64,000 bases of DNA from Rs1 sp029027825 (GTDB lineage: Bacteria; Pseudomonadota; Gammaproteobacteria; Pseudomonadales; Balneatricaceae), in assembly GCA_029027825.1 (NCBI GenBank), contig CP093399.1, positions 1,116,001 through 1,180,000 of the forward strand, read 5' to 3'. A program made the translations under genes and the position numbers. Positions 19,273 to 27,991 of the stretch are shown here, piece after piece. Each line of letters opens with the position of its first letter. Positions within the stretch are counted from its first letter, which is position 1. Under the pieces are notes generated by a model. It saw only the letters and a program-made list of their open reading frames with translations, did no database searches and was not told where the DNA came from.

Positions 19273-20789
19273 TGATTCCTATTTCCTTTTTATTGGTCGT
19301 CTAATCAACTAAGTGTGAAATTGACAATATATTCTCTGATTATTTTTAATCAAGTAAAGAGCGCTCATTAAATGAGCCCTGTTATAAAAGATTCTTCTGG
19401 AGTTCGGTTAAATTGAAGCATGATAGAAGGAATTCAAATAATTACAGAACCTAATAAGTTGAGTATATTACTCTGTTAGTGCCTTATTAAGCTACCAATC
19501 AAGAACGAATATAATAACAAATTGAAAAGTCATTATAACTGTAAGCTATCGGCTCTACTTTGTTATAAATTTTATACTAATATTCATCTGTTGTTAATGA
19601 CTTGGTGTGATTATCGTATGGAAATGATGCGTTTAAAGCGATTTTTTGTTGGTTGGTGTTTAAAATTTAGTGCTTAATACCTGAATCCGTGACTTCAAAG
19701 TGAATACAGAGTGTAAGATATTGGTTCTACAGTGGAATTGAAAAACCTTAGCTGCAAGCTCATATGCGTCCTGCATTCGCTAAATAAATGCATCCGTGCA
19801 TAAAACCCGTAGGTTTAGCGGGTATTTTTCTAACCGCTGTAGAATCAAGAGCTTGCGCTATGTAGTGCAGTGAATTCACTGATTCAGGTAATAGCAAGGT
19901 ATTCCGTTTAGCAGCCAATAAAAATTTATATTAGAAACTTTATTATCTGCCAATAAAAGTTAGTTCTTTGTTTACAGAGTCACATAAGTTGCTGAGCGAT
20001 CATTTTTTCTTTTGAATTTTCAAAGAGTCAATATTGTAGATAAAAAACAATGAATTATATATTTTATGTGGGTTTTGTCATCGCTTGTTGAGTCTTTATG
20101 TGTGGGGCTTTTCGAGTATTTTTCCAAATGTTAAGTCCGAATCCATATAAAACCAGCCATTGTTTGACTAAAAAAAGGCATTTACGAACGTGCGTTTAAG
20201 ATTAAAAATAGCATGGGATTTGAAAAAGAATAGAATAGTGTCAATTATTTCAAATTGAACGTTTGAGTATTCGGAATCAAAAAAAATTAGAGTCGTTTGT
20301 GTTGCACTTATTACTTGAATCCAGCAACAAATTCGTTTGCAGTAGGTGTTTTTTGAAAATAGGCTGTTTCGTTACTGTCCGTAATCAGGGGTGATAGCGT
20401 GCCTATAACTTGATATGAGTTTCATTATCAGGTAGGCATATCTCTTCAAGCTTGTTAAACAGCATACTATGCCACCGTAGATGCTCGCATTACCTTCATT
20501 TCCTATCTATGTTTAAGGTTGATTTAGGAAGTGAATGTGATGATGAATAGTAAATAGATCTAATAAATAGATTACTACTAGACGCTGTTGTTGTTTATGA
20601 AGATAATGGGGTCAAGCAAAGGTTATTCGGTAAGCTCTAGTCTATCATTTTCGTTGCTATATTCTGTTCTAGACTTATCGGCTAAAAGTTAGTTGATAAC
20701 TGACTTAATTATAGAAAGTGCTTAATTAAAATCCAGTATAGTCGTTAAGCTATTTATGAACGTTGTTTTAAATCTTAGGTTAAAGCGAA
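19273..20789. other. gene-poor intergenic region of about 1.5 kb
   Basis: No credible reading frame was found on either strand. It contains one long family 1 repeat (19680-19888). The rest is AT-rich sequence with scattered stops and no tRNA or recognisable gene remnant. This is the longest gene-free stretch of the window. Confidence 0.6.
19680..19888 (+). repeat. palindromic repeat family 1, long (209-bp) copy
   Basis: The ends are CCTGAATCCGTGACTTCA and CACTGATTCAGG, with TAATA on both sides. Compared with the 160-bp copies it has about 48 extra central bases (TGCGTCCTGCATTCGCTAAA ... ATGCATCCGTGCATAAA) that partly extend the hairpin. The copy at 25717 has the same insert. Confidence 0.88.
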
Positions 20790-21218
20790 ATGCAAGTACA
20801 AAGTTTCATTCATCACCCCACAGAAGTGCCTGTAAAAATGGTGGTAAGTGAGAGTCAATTTCCACTCCCTTGTATCAATGAAAAATCCAGCACGGGTGTT
20901 TATATCCATACAGAAACACGCTACACCGTTAATACATGTGTTGAAGTTGAAATAAATGTCCAAACACCTGCTTTTTTTGCCAAAGGCTACGTCTGTTGCA
21001 GTGAGCCTTTGAAAGATGGTATAGGTTTTGAAACAGGTGTGGTGTTCGATTGTCCCGACACTGCCTTTGCTGTTCGTATGATCGAACAGGTCTGCTATAT
21101 CGAGCAGTATCGTCAACAAGTGAGTTTGACAGAGGGTCGGGAGCTAAGTATTGATTTAGCGGCGGCTGAATGGATCACTCAGTATGCCGCTAATTTTCCA
21201 GAATTAAATACTATATAG
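20790..21218 (+). CDS. PilZ-like domain protein of the uvrB neighbourhood
   Basis: This 142-residue protein has a PilZ-type beta-barrel pattern: SSTGVYIHTETRY, VEVEINV, GYVCCSEPL, GIGFETGVVFDCPD. A helical C-terminal end (MIEQVCYIEQYRQQV, GRELSIDLAAAEWI) is characteristic of a gammaproteobacterial family often found beside uvrB, which is convergent here. The cyclic-di-GMP-binding RxxxR motif is not seen at the start of the domain (HHPTEVPVKMV). The DxSxxG motif is present only in altered form (EKSSTG). It may therefore not bind the nucleotide. ATG at 20790 has a weak ribosome binding site. Confidence 0.72.
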   Translation: MQVQSFIHHPTEVPVKMVVSESQFPLPCINEKSSTGVYIHTETRYTVNTCVEVEINVQTPAFFAKGYVCCSEPLKDGIGFETGVVFDCPDTAFAVRMIEQVCYIEQYRQQVSLTEGRELSIDLAAAEWITQYAANFPELNTI

Positions 21219-21386
21219 GCTTTATAGAATACCGCTGTATTAACCCCTCCTTGTATCGAGATCACTATCTTCTGAACTAAAAAACAATCGAAGTACAATA
21301 ATGGCGATAAAAAGCTGCTCTGATCATTCTTTTTATCGACAGTATTCCAAGCTGAGGTATCAAGCTCAATAGGTATCAGCTGATTT

Positions 21387-23408
21387 TTATGATTGCAGAG
21401 CAGAATGTTTGAGAGTTTCGAGCTGGTCCCTATAGTGCCCGGCAAGTTCAAACTCAAGATCTTTAGCAGCTTGATACATCTGATTTTCCAATGTGGAAAG
21501 TGCCTTCGATAGCTGTTTAGAAGACATTTCTCGCGCGTCAGTTTGGTATTCTCCGGCCTGTTCGGCAACACGTCTAATATGTTTGGCAGCTTTTCTGCCT
21601 GGAATTGTAGAGGCGCCTTCCATAATATCTGCCACAGATTTAATGATGCCTTTAGGGGTAATGTTGTTCGCTAAGTTGTGGGCCATTTGTTTTTCACGTC
21701 TTCTCTGGGTCTCATCCATCGCGCGCTGCATCGAGCCGGTTATTTTATCAGCATACAAAATAGCTCGGCCATTGATGTTTCTCGCCGCTCGGCCGATGGT
21801 TTGTATCATGGATGTTTCAGAGCGCAAAAAGCCTTCTTTATCAGCATCCAATATGGTTACTAAGCCAACTTCAGGCATGTCTATACCCTCGCGAAGCAGG
21901 TTGATGCCGACCAGAGCATCAAATTCGCCAAGTCGTAAGTCGCGAATTATTTCAACTCGTTCAACGGTGTCAATGTCGGAATGTAAGTAGCGGACTCTGA
22001 CGCCGTGATCTGCTAAATAGTCGGTTAAGTCTTCCGCCATTCGCTTGGTTAAAACGGTCACCACAGTTCGCAGTTCTTGCGACGCCATTAAATTGATCTC
22101 TGCCAATAGGTCGTCAACTTGGTTAATGGCTGGTCTGACTTCAATAATTGGATCGAGCAAGCCGGTAGGTCTGACCACTTGCTCGGCAATCTGTCCGGCG
22201 TTAGCTGCTTCATATTTGCTCGGAGTTGCGGAGACAAAGATCATTTGTGGAACTATTTTCTCCCACTCGTCAAAACGCATTGGTCGGTTATCTAGTGCGG
22301 AGGGAAGACGAAAGCCGTAACCGACCAAGTTTTCCTTGCGCGATCGGTCGCCTTTATACATAGCGCCAATTTGCGGGATAGTGACATGAGATTCGTCGAT
22401 AACCACTAAGGCATTATCTGGTAAATAATCAAAAAGAGTGGGCGGTGCTTCTCCGGGCTGGCGATTGGAAAGATAGCGAGAATAATTTTCGATTCCAGAG
22501 CAGTAACCTAATTCCCTAATCATTTCTAAATCATAATTAGTGCGCTGTTCCAAACGCTGTAGTTCAACTAATTTATTTTCAGACTTGAGGTATTCTAAGC
22601 GTTGGTCTAGCTCTACTTTAATTTTCTCGACCGCTTCCATTAACTTTTCTTTGGGGGTGACATAGTGAGACTTAGGGTAAACGGTAATGCGCGGAACTTT
22701 TCGCAAGACCTCGCCGGTCAGTGGGTCAAACCAACATAAATTTTCCACAACATCATCAAAAAGCTCAATACGCACCGCTTCCTTCTCTGATTCAGCGGGA
22801 TAAATATCAATGACATCGCCACGTACTCGGTAATTAGCGCGGTGTAATTCAACATCATTACGGGTGTATTGTAACTCTGCTAGGCGTCTGATTATTGCTC
22901 TTTGATCTAAGGTGTCGCCACGGGAAATATGCAGCATCATCGACAGGTAAGATTGCGGATCTCCTAGGCCGTAAATCGCAGAAACAGTGGCGACAATAAT
23001 ACAGTCTTTGCGCTCCAGCAATGCCTTGGTGGCAGAGAGTCTCATCTGCTCTATATGCTCGTTAACTGAAGCATCTTTCTCAATGAAAGTATCGGAGGCG
23101 GCGACGTAGGCTTCCGGTTGGTAGTAATCATAATAGGAGACAAAATATTCAACGGCATTGTCAGGAAAAAATTCTTTGAATTCACCGTAAAGTTGCGCAG
23201 CTAAGGTCTTGTTGTGCGCCATGACAATAGTGGGACGTTGGATCTCTTCAATCACTTTGGCGATAGTGAAGGTTTTACCGGAGCCGGTAACACCTAATAA
23301 TGTTTGCGATAACAAACCTGCATTAATACCTTCAACTAAAGTTTTAATGGCTGTTGGTTGATCGCCAGCAGGCTCAAATTTACTTTGGATACGAAAAGGC
23401 TTTGTCAT
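21387..23408 (-). CDS. uvrB: excinuclease ABC subunit B, UvrB
   Basis: UvrB is the damage-verification helicase of nucleotide excision repair, loading from UvrA and recruiting UvrC. The 673-residue product shows Walker A in GVTGSGKTFT, the beta-hairpin region SYYDYYQPEAYV, DESHV, FVSATPS, GINLLREGIDMPEV and QTIGRAARN. The C-terminal UVR motif (LENQMYQAAKDLEFELAGHYRDQ) contacts UvrC. ATG at 23408. No clean 16-bp LexA box was found in the 150 bases upstream. It converges with the PilZ-like gene. Confidence 0.98.
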   Translation of the reverse strand: MTKPFRIQSKFEPAGDQPTAIKTLVEGINAGLLSQTLLGVTGSGKTFTIAKVIEEIQRPTIVMAHNKTLAAQLYGEFKEFFPDNAVEYFVSYYDYYQPEAYVAASDTFIEKDASVNEHIEQMRLSATKALLERKDCIIVATVSAIYGLGDPQSYLSMMLHISRGDTLDQRAIIRRLAELQYTRNDVELHRANYRVRGDVIDIYPAESEKEAVRIELFDDVVENLCWFDPLTGEVLRKVPRITVYPKSHYVTPKEKLMEAVEKIKVELDQRLEYLKSENKLVELQRLEQRTNYDLEMIRELGYCSGIENYSRYLSNRQPGEAPPTLFDYLPDNALVVIDESHVTIPQIGAMYKGDRSRKENLVGYGFRLPSALDNRPMRFDEWEKIVPQMIFVSATPSKYEAANAGQIAEQVVRPTGLLDPIIEVRPAINQVDDLLAEINLMASQELRTVVTVLTKRMAEDLTDYLADHGVRVRYLHSDIDTVERVEIIRDLRLGEFDALVGINLLREGIDMPEVGLVTILDADKEGFLRSETSMIQTIGRAARNINGRAILYADKITGSMQRAMDETQRRREKQMAHNLANNITPKGIIKSVADIMEGASTIPGRKAAKHIRRVAEQAGEYQTDAREMSSKQLSKALSTLENQMYQAAKDLEFELAGHYRDQLETLKHSALQS

Positions 23409-23736
23409 GACAGAATTCCAGGGGCCATTAAATTAAATTGTTTAGATAATTTCCAGCAACGGAGTATATCTCATTCCCTATTTTTTAACCTAGTCGCTGA
23501 GTAAAAAAATACAGATGAGTGACAAATAGGCTAGCAGCAACCTATACCCTCGATATTTTTGCTGCTTTAAAAGTTTAGTTGTACTGTTTGTGTCTGAAAA
23601 TCAAGTCATTGATTTTGTTTGTGCTATCTGGGTCTGAAGAAGCTTGTCGAAATCTATTAGACCCCGTAAAATTCGCCACTTAAACGTTGCTTTTCTTGAA
23701 TGTGAATTAAAATTTAAGAAATAACCTAAAGTCTAA

Positions 23737-23819
23737 CTTGAATCAACGATTTCACTGCAGTACAGAGCACCAAGTCTTGATATTACACTCTGTATTTACT
23801 TTGAACCCACAGGCTCAGG
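23737..23819 (-). repeat. palindromic repeat family 1, internally deleted copy
   Basis: CTTGAATCAACGATTTCACTGCAG... continues to CTCTTGAT-like CAAGTCTTGAT. It then jumps directly to ATTACACTCTGTATTTACTTTGAA, the other arm, without the central third. It lies just upstream of cmoA. Confidence 0.6.
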
Positions 23820-23838
23820 TGTAAATAATGTAACTTTG

Positions 23839-24567
23839 ATGATTAAAAAAATAGATAATATTTATGCGGCGCAAACCGATAAGCAAATGTTTAGCTTTGA
23901 TGGGCAAGTCGCTGAAGTCTTTCCCGATATGATTCAGCGCTCAGTGCCTGGCTATAGCGAAATACTTAAAAATACGGCCAAGTTTGCCCAGCGCTTCGTT
24001 ACTAATGATAGTCATTGTTATGACTTAGGTTGCTCTCTCGGGGCCTCTAGCTTAGCCATGAGCTCGGGAATTAACGCCACTAATGTTAAGATTATCGGCA
24101 TAGACAATTCTGAGGCAATGCTGGCACGTTGTCATCATCATATTGATGCGTATAAACATCAGACCAAAATTGAATTGCACGAAGGAGACATATTGCAGTT
24201 TCCTATAGAGAATGCTTCCATGGTGGTGCTCAATTTTACCCTGCAATTTATCGCTCAGCAGCAGCGAGAAATTCTGCTAAAGAAAATTTATCAAGGTATG
24301 AATGTGGGTGGTGTCTTGCTGCTTTCTGAAAAGGTCTGTTTTGCCAATAGTGAAGATAATGAATTGATGATTGATTTGCATCATCAGTTTAAACGCGAAA
24401 ATGGTTACAGTGAATTAGAAATTAGCCAAAAACGCAGTCTGTTAGAAAAAGTATTAGTGCCGGAGAGTCTAGACGAGCATTTTTCTCGTCTTTCAAAACT
24501 GGGTTTTTCTCGTGTTAACTGTTGGTTCCAACAGTATAATTTTGTTTCAATTTTTGCAATTAAGTAG
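23839..24567 (+). CDS. cmoA: carboxy-S-adenosyl-L-methionine synthase CmoA
   Basis: CmoA makes carboxy-SAM from SAM and prephenate, the donor for CmoB in 5-oxyacetyluridine formation at the tRNA wobble position. The product of about 242 residues has the Rossmann methyltransferase core with YDLGCSLGASSLAM (SAM site), IGIDNSEAMLARC and VVLNFTLQFI, all typical of CmoA. ATG at 23839 is preferred to the TTG directly before it; neither has a strong ribosome binding site. It is followed after 5 bp by cmoB, so the two form an operon. A decayed repeat copy lies in the leader. Confidence 0.95.
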   Translation: MIKKIDNIYAAQTDKQMFSFDGQVAEVFPDMIQRSVPGYSEILKNTAKFAQRFVTNDSHCYDLGCSLGASSLAMSSGINATNVKIIGIDNSEAMLARCHHHIDAYKHQTKIELHEGDILQFPIENASMVVLNFTLQFIAQQQREILLKKIYQGMNVGGVLLLSEKVCFANSEDNELMIDLHHQFKRENGYSELEISQKRSLLEKVLVPESLDEHFSRLSKLGFSRVNCWFQQYNFVSIFAIK

Positions 24568-24572
24568 CGCCC

Positions 24573-25562
24573 ATGATTAATTATACAAAGCTAATTTCTG
24601 ATTTTCAAGACACTGATTTAGCGCAGTTTTCCGATTTTTGGCAAAGAGCCGTAGAACAAAAAATGATTGGCTTTACCCATGGTTATCTAGAGCAGTGGCA
24701 GCAGTTGATGGAAAACTTGCCACAGCTAGAATCAACACAGTTAAATCTTAAGACTGCGGTGAGTGTCGGCAGTGAAAATGACTTGCAACAGCAGCTGAGT
24801 GAAACTGAAAAATTAGCGTTTATCGCGCAATTAAAGACCTTGTCTCCCTGGCGTAAAGGACCATTCGATTTATACGGCATCTATATTGATACTGAGTGGC
24901 GATCAGATTGGAAATGGCAGCGCTTGCTGGCGCATATCAGCCCGCTCAAAGACAGAACAGTGATCGATGTCGGTTGTGGTAACGGCTATCACTGTTGGCG
25001 AATGTTGGGAGAGGGGGCTAAAACAGTACTGGGTATCGATCCGACGCAAAAGTTTTTGGCGCAATTTGGCGTGATAAAGCGCTACTTAGGTAGCGACTTG
25101 CCGGTGCACTTATTGCCTTTAGGTATTGAAGATATGCCTAAATTTCCAGAGTTAGAAGGGGTGGATAGCGTGTTTTCGATGGGGGTCCTCTATCATAGAA
25201 AGTCACCGATTGATCACATACTTGAATTAAAAGCACTGTTAAAACCCGGTGGCGAATTGGTGCTGGAAACTATTGTTATTGATGGCGATGAACAAAGTGT
25301 GCTGGTGCCTCAGGGCCGCTACGCACAAATGCGCAATATCTGGTTTCTACCCTCTGCAGCGGCGCTGGCTTTATGGTTGCGAAAATGTGGCTTTAAAAAG
25401 GTCCGAATTGTCGATGAGGCGATCACTTCACTCGATGAGCAGCGAGCAACGCAGTGGATGGACTTCCATTCACTGACTAATTTTTTAGATCCAGATGATC
25501 CCTCTAAAACATTAGAGGGGCACCCTGCACCTAAAAGAGCGATATTGATCGCTCAATTATAA
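24573..25562 (+). CDS. cmoB: tRNA U34 carboxymethyltransferase CmoB
   Basis: CmoB transfers the carboxymethyl group from carboxy-SAM to 5-hydroxyuridine at position 34 of tRNAs. The 329-residue product has the CmoB signature: RKGPFDLYGIYIDTEWRSDWKW followed by the nucleotide site VIDVGCGNGYHCWRM. The FSMGVLYHRKSPIDHI and LVPQGRYAQMRNIWFLPS stretches also match. It begins 5 bp after the cmoA stop and ends in HPAPKRAILIA, as usual. Both genes appear intact. Confidence 0.97.
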   Translation: MINYTKLISDFQDTDLAQFSDFWQRAVEQKMIGFTHGYLEQWQQLMENLPQLESTQLNLKTAVSVGSENDLQQQLSETEKLAFIAQLKTLSPWRKGPFDLYGIYIDTEWRSDWKWQRLLAHISPLKDRTVIDVGCGNGYHCWRMLGEGAKTVLGIDPTQKFLAQFGVIKRYLGSDLPVHLLPLGIEDMPKFPELEGVDSVFSMGVLYHRKSPIDHILELKALLKPGGELVLETIVIDGDEQSVLVPQGRYAQMRNIWFLPSAAALALWLRKCGFKKVRIVDEAITSLDEQRATQWMDFHSLTNFLDPDDPSKTLEGHPAPKRAILIAQL

Positions 25563-26246
25563 AACTTGCTGGTAAGCATTAGTTCATTGATACATGCAGG
25601 CATCAGCATGCCGTAGAAGTTATGCTGATGTATCAAATGAGTATAATGCAGGCCAGCTATCAGGTGGATAGCTGAAATCTAGACTATAATGAGAGCTTTT
25701 TATCGGTAGTTAATTACCTGAATCCGTGAATTCAAAGTAAAAACAGAGTGTAAGATATTGGTTTTACAGAGGAATTGAAAAATCTTAGCTGCAAGCTCAT
25801 ATGCGTCCTACATTCGCTAAATAAACGCATCCGTGCATAAAACCCGTAGGTTCAGCGGGTGTTTTTCTAATCGCTGTAGAATAAAGAGCTTGCGCAATGC
25901 AGTGCAGTCACTGATTCAGGAATCAGTTCACTCCGCTCTAAGCAGAGCGTAGGTTAGTTTTTGTTTAGCAGCGAGGACGTGTCTAAAAAGAGCTTGTCGT
26001 ACCGGTTCGTGGCTAGAAAGAATAGTGAAATCGGTGTTCGCGGTGATTACCAATAATGCTGTTCATAAAGTAATAAAAAGAAACTAAAGCCCAATCTATT
26101 GGCTGGCGAAGTTGTTATGCTAAAGCTCTATTAAAGAGCGTCAATATTTCACGAAATTAAGAGATCTACCTTCTTGTCAACGCAATATTTGCTCTGAAGT
26201 CTAATCAGGATGGCTAGGGTAATTATTTAATATTAAAGGGCTGGAT
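25563..26246. other. intergenic region containing repeats
   Basis: It holds an inverted repeat (TTGATACAT at 25587-25595 with ATGTATCAA at 25628-25636) soon after cmoB and a long family 1 copy at 25717-25920. The remaining 300 bp, up to the coiled-coil gene, shows no gene. Confidence 0.55.
25717..25920 (+). repeat. palindromic repeat family 1, long (204-bp) copy
   Basis: It runs CCTGAATCCGTGAATTCAAA to GCAGTCACTGATTCAGG. It shares with the 19680 copy the central insert ATGCGTCCTACATTCGC ... GCATCCGTGCATAAA and the inner hairpin ACCCGTAGGTTCAGCGGGT. A few bases are missing near the right end. Confidence 0.88.
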
Positions 26247-27239
26247 ATGCCGCAGAGAGATGAAGAAAAAGTTGAGGTGCCTTATTTTGGCTCAGCTAAT
26301 CAAGATGATACAGAGAATAATATTGTAGAAAAACAGCAGCAGCTGGCAAAAAATCAATATGAAAACCAGGGCAGTCACTGGATCCACACCCTGCTAATTT
26401 TACTGCTAATTGGCAGTGTTGGTGCAATGGCTTACTGGGGTTATGATTTTAAACAAGATCAGCAACAGCGTGAATTATTGGCAGAGGCAACTGAATCTAG
26501 AATTGCTGAATTAGAGCAGCTATTAGCTGATTCAACGGCGGAAGCTGAAAAATCAGGCCAGACTTTAAAGCAGCGTTTAGATGAACAGAAAAAGTTAGTG
26601 ATTGATCAAAAAGAACTTATGGAAACTCAATACCGAGAGTATGAGACGAAGTTTTCGGAGTTGATAAAGAGCGCGAATGTTAAACAGGCGGAACAATTAG
26701 CTGCTTTTAACTTTGAAATAGAAAAGCTTGAGCAGAAAGTTAAAAACGCGCAGGAAGATGCCCAAGAAGAAATGGGTTTTATGACCAGTCAGCAAAAAAC
26801 GGCACTGTCTGGGCTTGAAGATCGTCTCGCTGAAATGGATGCTTTACGCACTAATGTAACCAATCTGGAAATCACTCAAACCAAGCAGTCCTCCTTACAA
26901 CACGGATTGATTGCTGATATAGAAGTGATTAATAAGGATTTTTTAGCATCCACTGAGAAATTAAATTCAACAGTGCTGAGCTTGAAAAAAGAGACGGGAG
27001 TGGTTGATACCCGCCTTGAAGACTATAAAGTAGCGGTTCGAAAAGCGTTGCGTTCTCTCTCTTCTAAAATAGCGGCGGTTGCTAAAAAAGTGCGCCCCAA
27101 GACCGACTCTTCACTCAACAAAAGAGTCAGTCAAACAGAGAGTGCGATTAAGGCAATCGACGGTAGCAGAGCGTTGGTAAATAAAGAAATTCAGCGTCTG
27201 AAAAGCAAAGTTAACAAAATTCAATTACAATTACAGTAA
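26247..27239 (+). CDS. single-pass membrane protein with long coiled coil, function unknown
   Basis: This 330-residue protein is not recognised as a named family. A charged cytoplasmic N-terminus (about 45 residues) is followed by one membrane helix (LLILLLIGSVGAMAYWGYDF). About 260 residues of Gln/Glu/Lys/Leu-rich heptads then run nearly to the end (ELEQLLADSTAEAEKSGQTL, KLEQKVKNAQEDAQEEM), with a basic break at KKVRPKTDS. Topology suggests the coiled coil is periplasmic. The ATG at 26247 follows AAAGGGCTGG. It is followed 39 bp later by thpR. It could be a structural or cell-envelope organising protein, but this is inference from architecture only. Confidence 0.75.
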   Translation: MPQRDEEKVEVPYFGSANQDDTENNIVEKQQQLAKNQYENQGSHWIHTLLILLLIGSVGAMAYWGYDFKQDQQQRELLAEATESRIAELEQLLADSTAEAEKSGQTLKQRLDEQKKLVIDQKELMETQYREYETKFSELIKSANVKQAEQLAAFNFEIEKLEQKVKNAQEDAQEEMGFMTSQQKTALSGLEDRLAEMDALRTNVTNLEITQTKQSSLQHGLIADIEVINKDFLASTEKLNSTVLSLKKETGVVDTRLEDYKVAVRKALRSLSSKIAAVAKKVRPKTDSSLNKRVSQTESAIKAIDGSRALVNKEIQRLKSKVNKIQLQLQ

Positions 27240-27278
27240 TATTATAGCGGATTTACAACTACATGGAGGAAGCACTCG

Positions 27279-27863
27279 TTGACTGACAGTTTACTTGATG
27301 ATTCAAAAATACGGACGTTTTTTGCGCTGCGGCTGCGTGATCCTATTGTGCGGCAGTTGGCAAATTGTGCTGATGGGTTGGCTGTACATGATAAAAAGGT
27401 AGAAGTGGATTGGGTTGATTCGGAAAATTATCACCTCACATTGTGCTTTCTTGGGGAGTTGCCAATTAGCAAAGTTGAAGAAATTTCCGCAGCGGCTGAA
27501 AAATATCTCTCTCAAGAGCAGTCCTTAAATATTCATTTAGCGGCGATCGAATCCTATCAAAGTGCTTCTAAATGGACTCTTTTAGTCGCTAAAACCTCAC
27601 ACAGTGCCGAATTAGATGCGCTGCATTCGCTGGTGACTGCCTGTGTAGAGCAAGTGGGTATCACTATAGATCAAACGGGCTTTAGGCCTCATATCACATT
27701 AGGGCGGCTGCAACAAAATCATAGTTATTCGATCCCAGATCAGTGGCCTGCACTAGATTTGTACAGTTTAGCTGATGCGGTGGTGCTCTTTCAAAGCAAG
27801 AAGGGTGGCAGGGGTTCTGTTTACACGCCACTCTCAGTCGTCGAGCTGCGAGATATCGCTTAG
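27279..27863 (+). CDS. thpR: RNA 2',3'-cyclic phosphodiesterase ThpR (LigT family)
   Basis: This 194-residue 2H phosphoesterase carries the two catalytic HxTx motifs: HLTL at 52-55 (in SENYHLTLCFLGE) and HITL at 138-141 (in FRPHITLGRL). The family opens 2',3'-cyclic phosphates on RNA ends and was first seen as a 2'-5' RNA ligase. The start is TTG at 27279, supported by a strong GGAGGA at 27265-27270. It is probably cotranscribed with the upstream coiled-coil gene. A C9T8 homopolymer tract lies eight bases after its stop. Confidence 0.92.
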   Translation: MTDSLLDDSKIRTFFALRLRDPIVRQLANCADGLAVHDKKVEVDWVDSENYHLTLCFLGELPISKVEEISAAAEKYLSQEQSLNIHLAAIESYQSASKWTLLVAKTSHSAELDALHSLVTACVEQVGITIDQTGFRPHITLGRLQQNHSYSIPDQWPALDLYSLADAVVLFQSKKGGRGSVYTPLSVVELRDIA

Positions 27864-27870
27864 TTGCAAT

Positions 27871-27887
27871 CCCCCCCCCTTTTTTTT
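27871..27887. repeat. C9T8 homopolymer tract
   Basis: Nine C are followed directly by eight T, just after thpR and about 105 bp before ynjB. There is no hairpin before it, so it is not a standard terminator. Its length makes it prone to slippage and to sequencing error. Confidence 0.7.
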
Positions 27888-27991
27888 CTATTGTTTAACC
27901 GTATGAAAATAAGATGTTTTTTGTAACTATTGATGTTTTAAATGGTCATTAATGGTACACATAAATGAACAGCTAACAAGGTACTCTAATC

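Noticed and set aside
23409..23560. Possible LexA site upstream of uvrB
   Set aside because: The nearest candidate, CTGAGTAAAAAAATACAG, has 12 rather than 10 bases between CTG and CAG.
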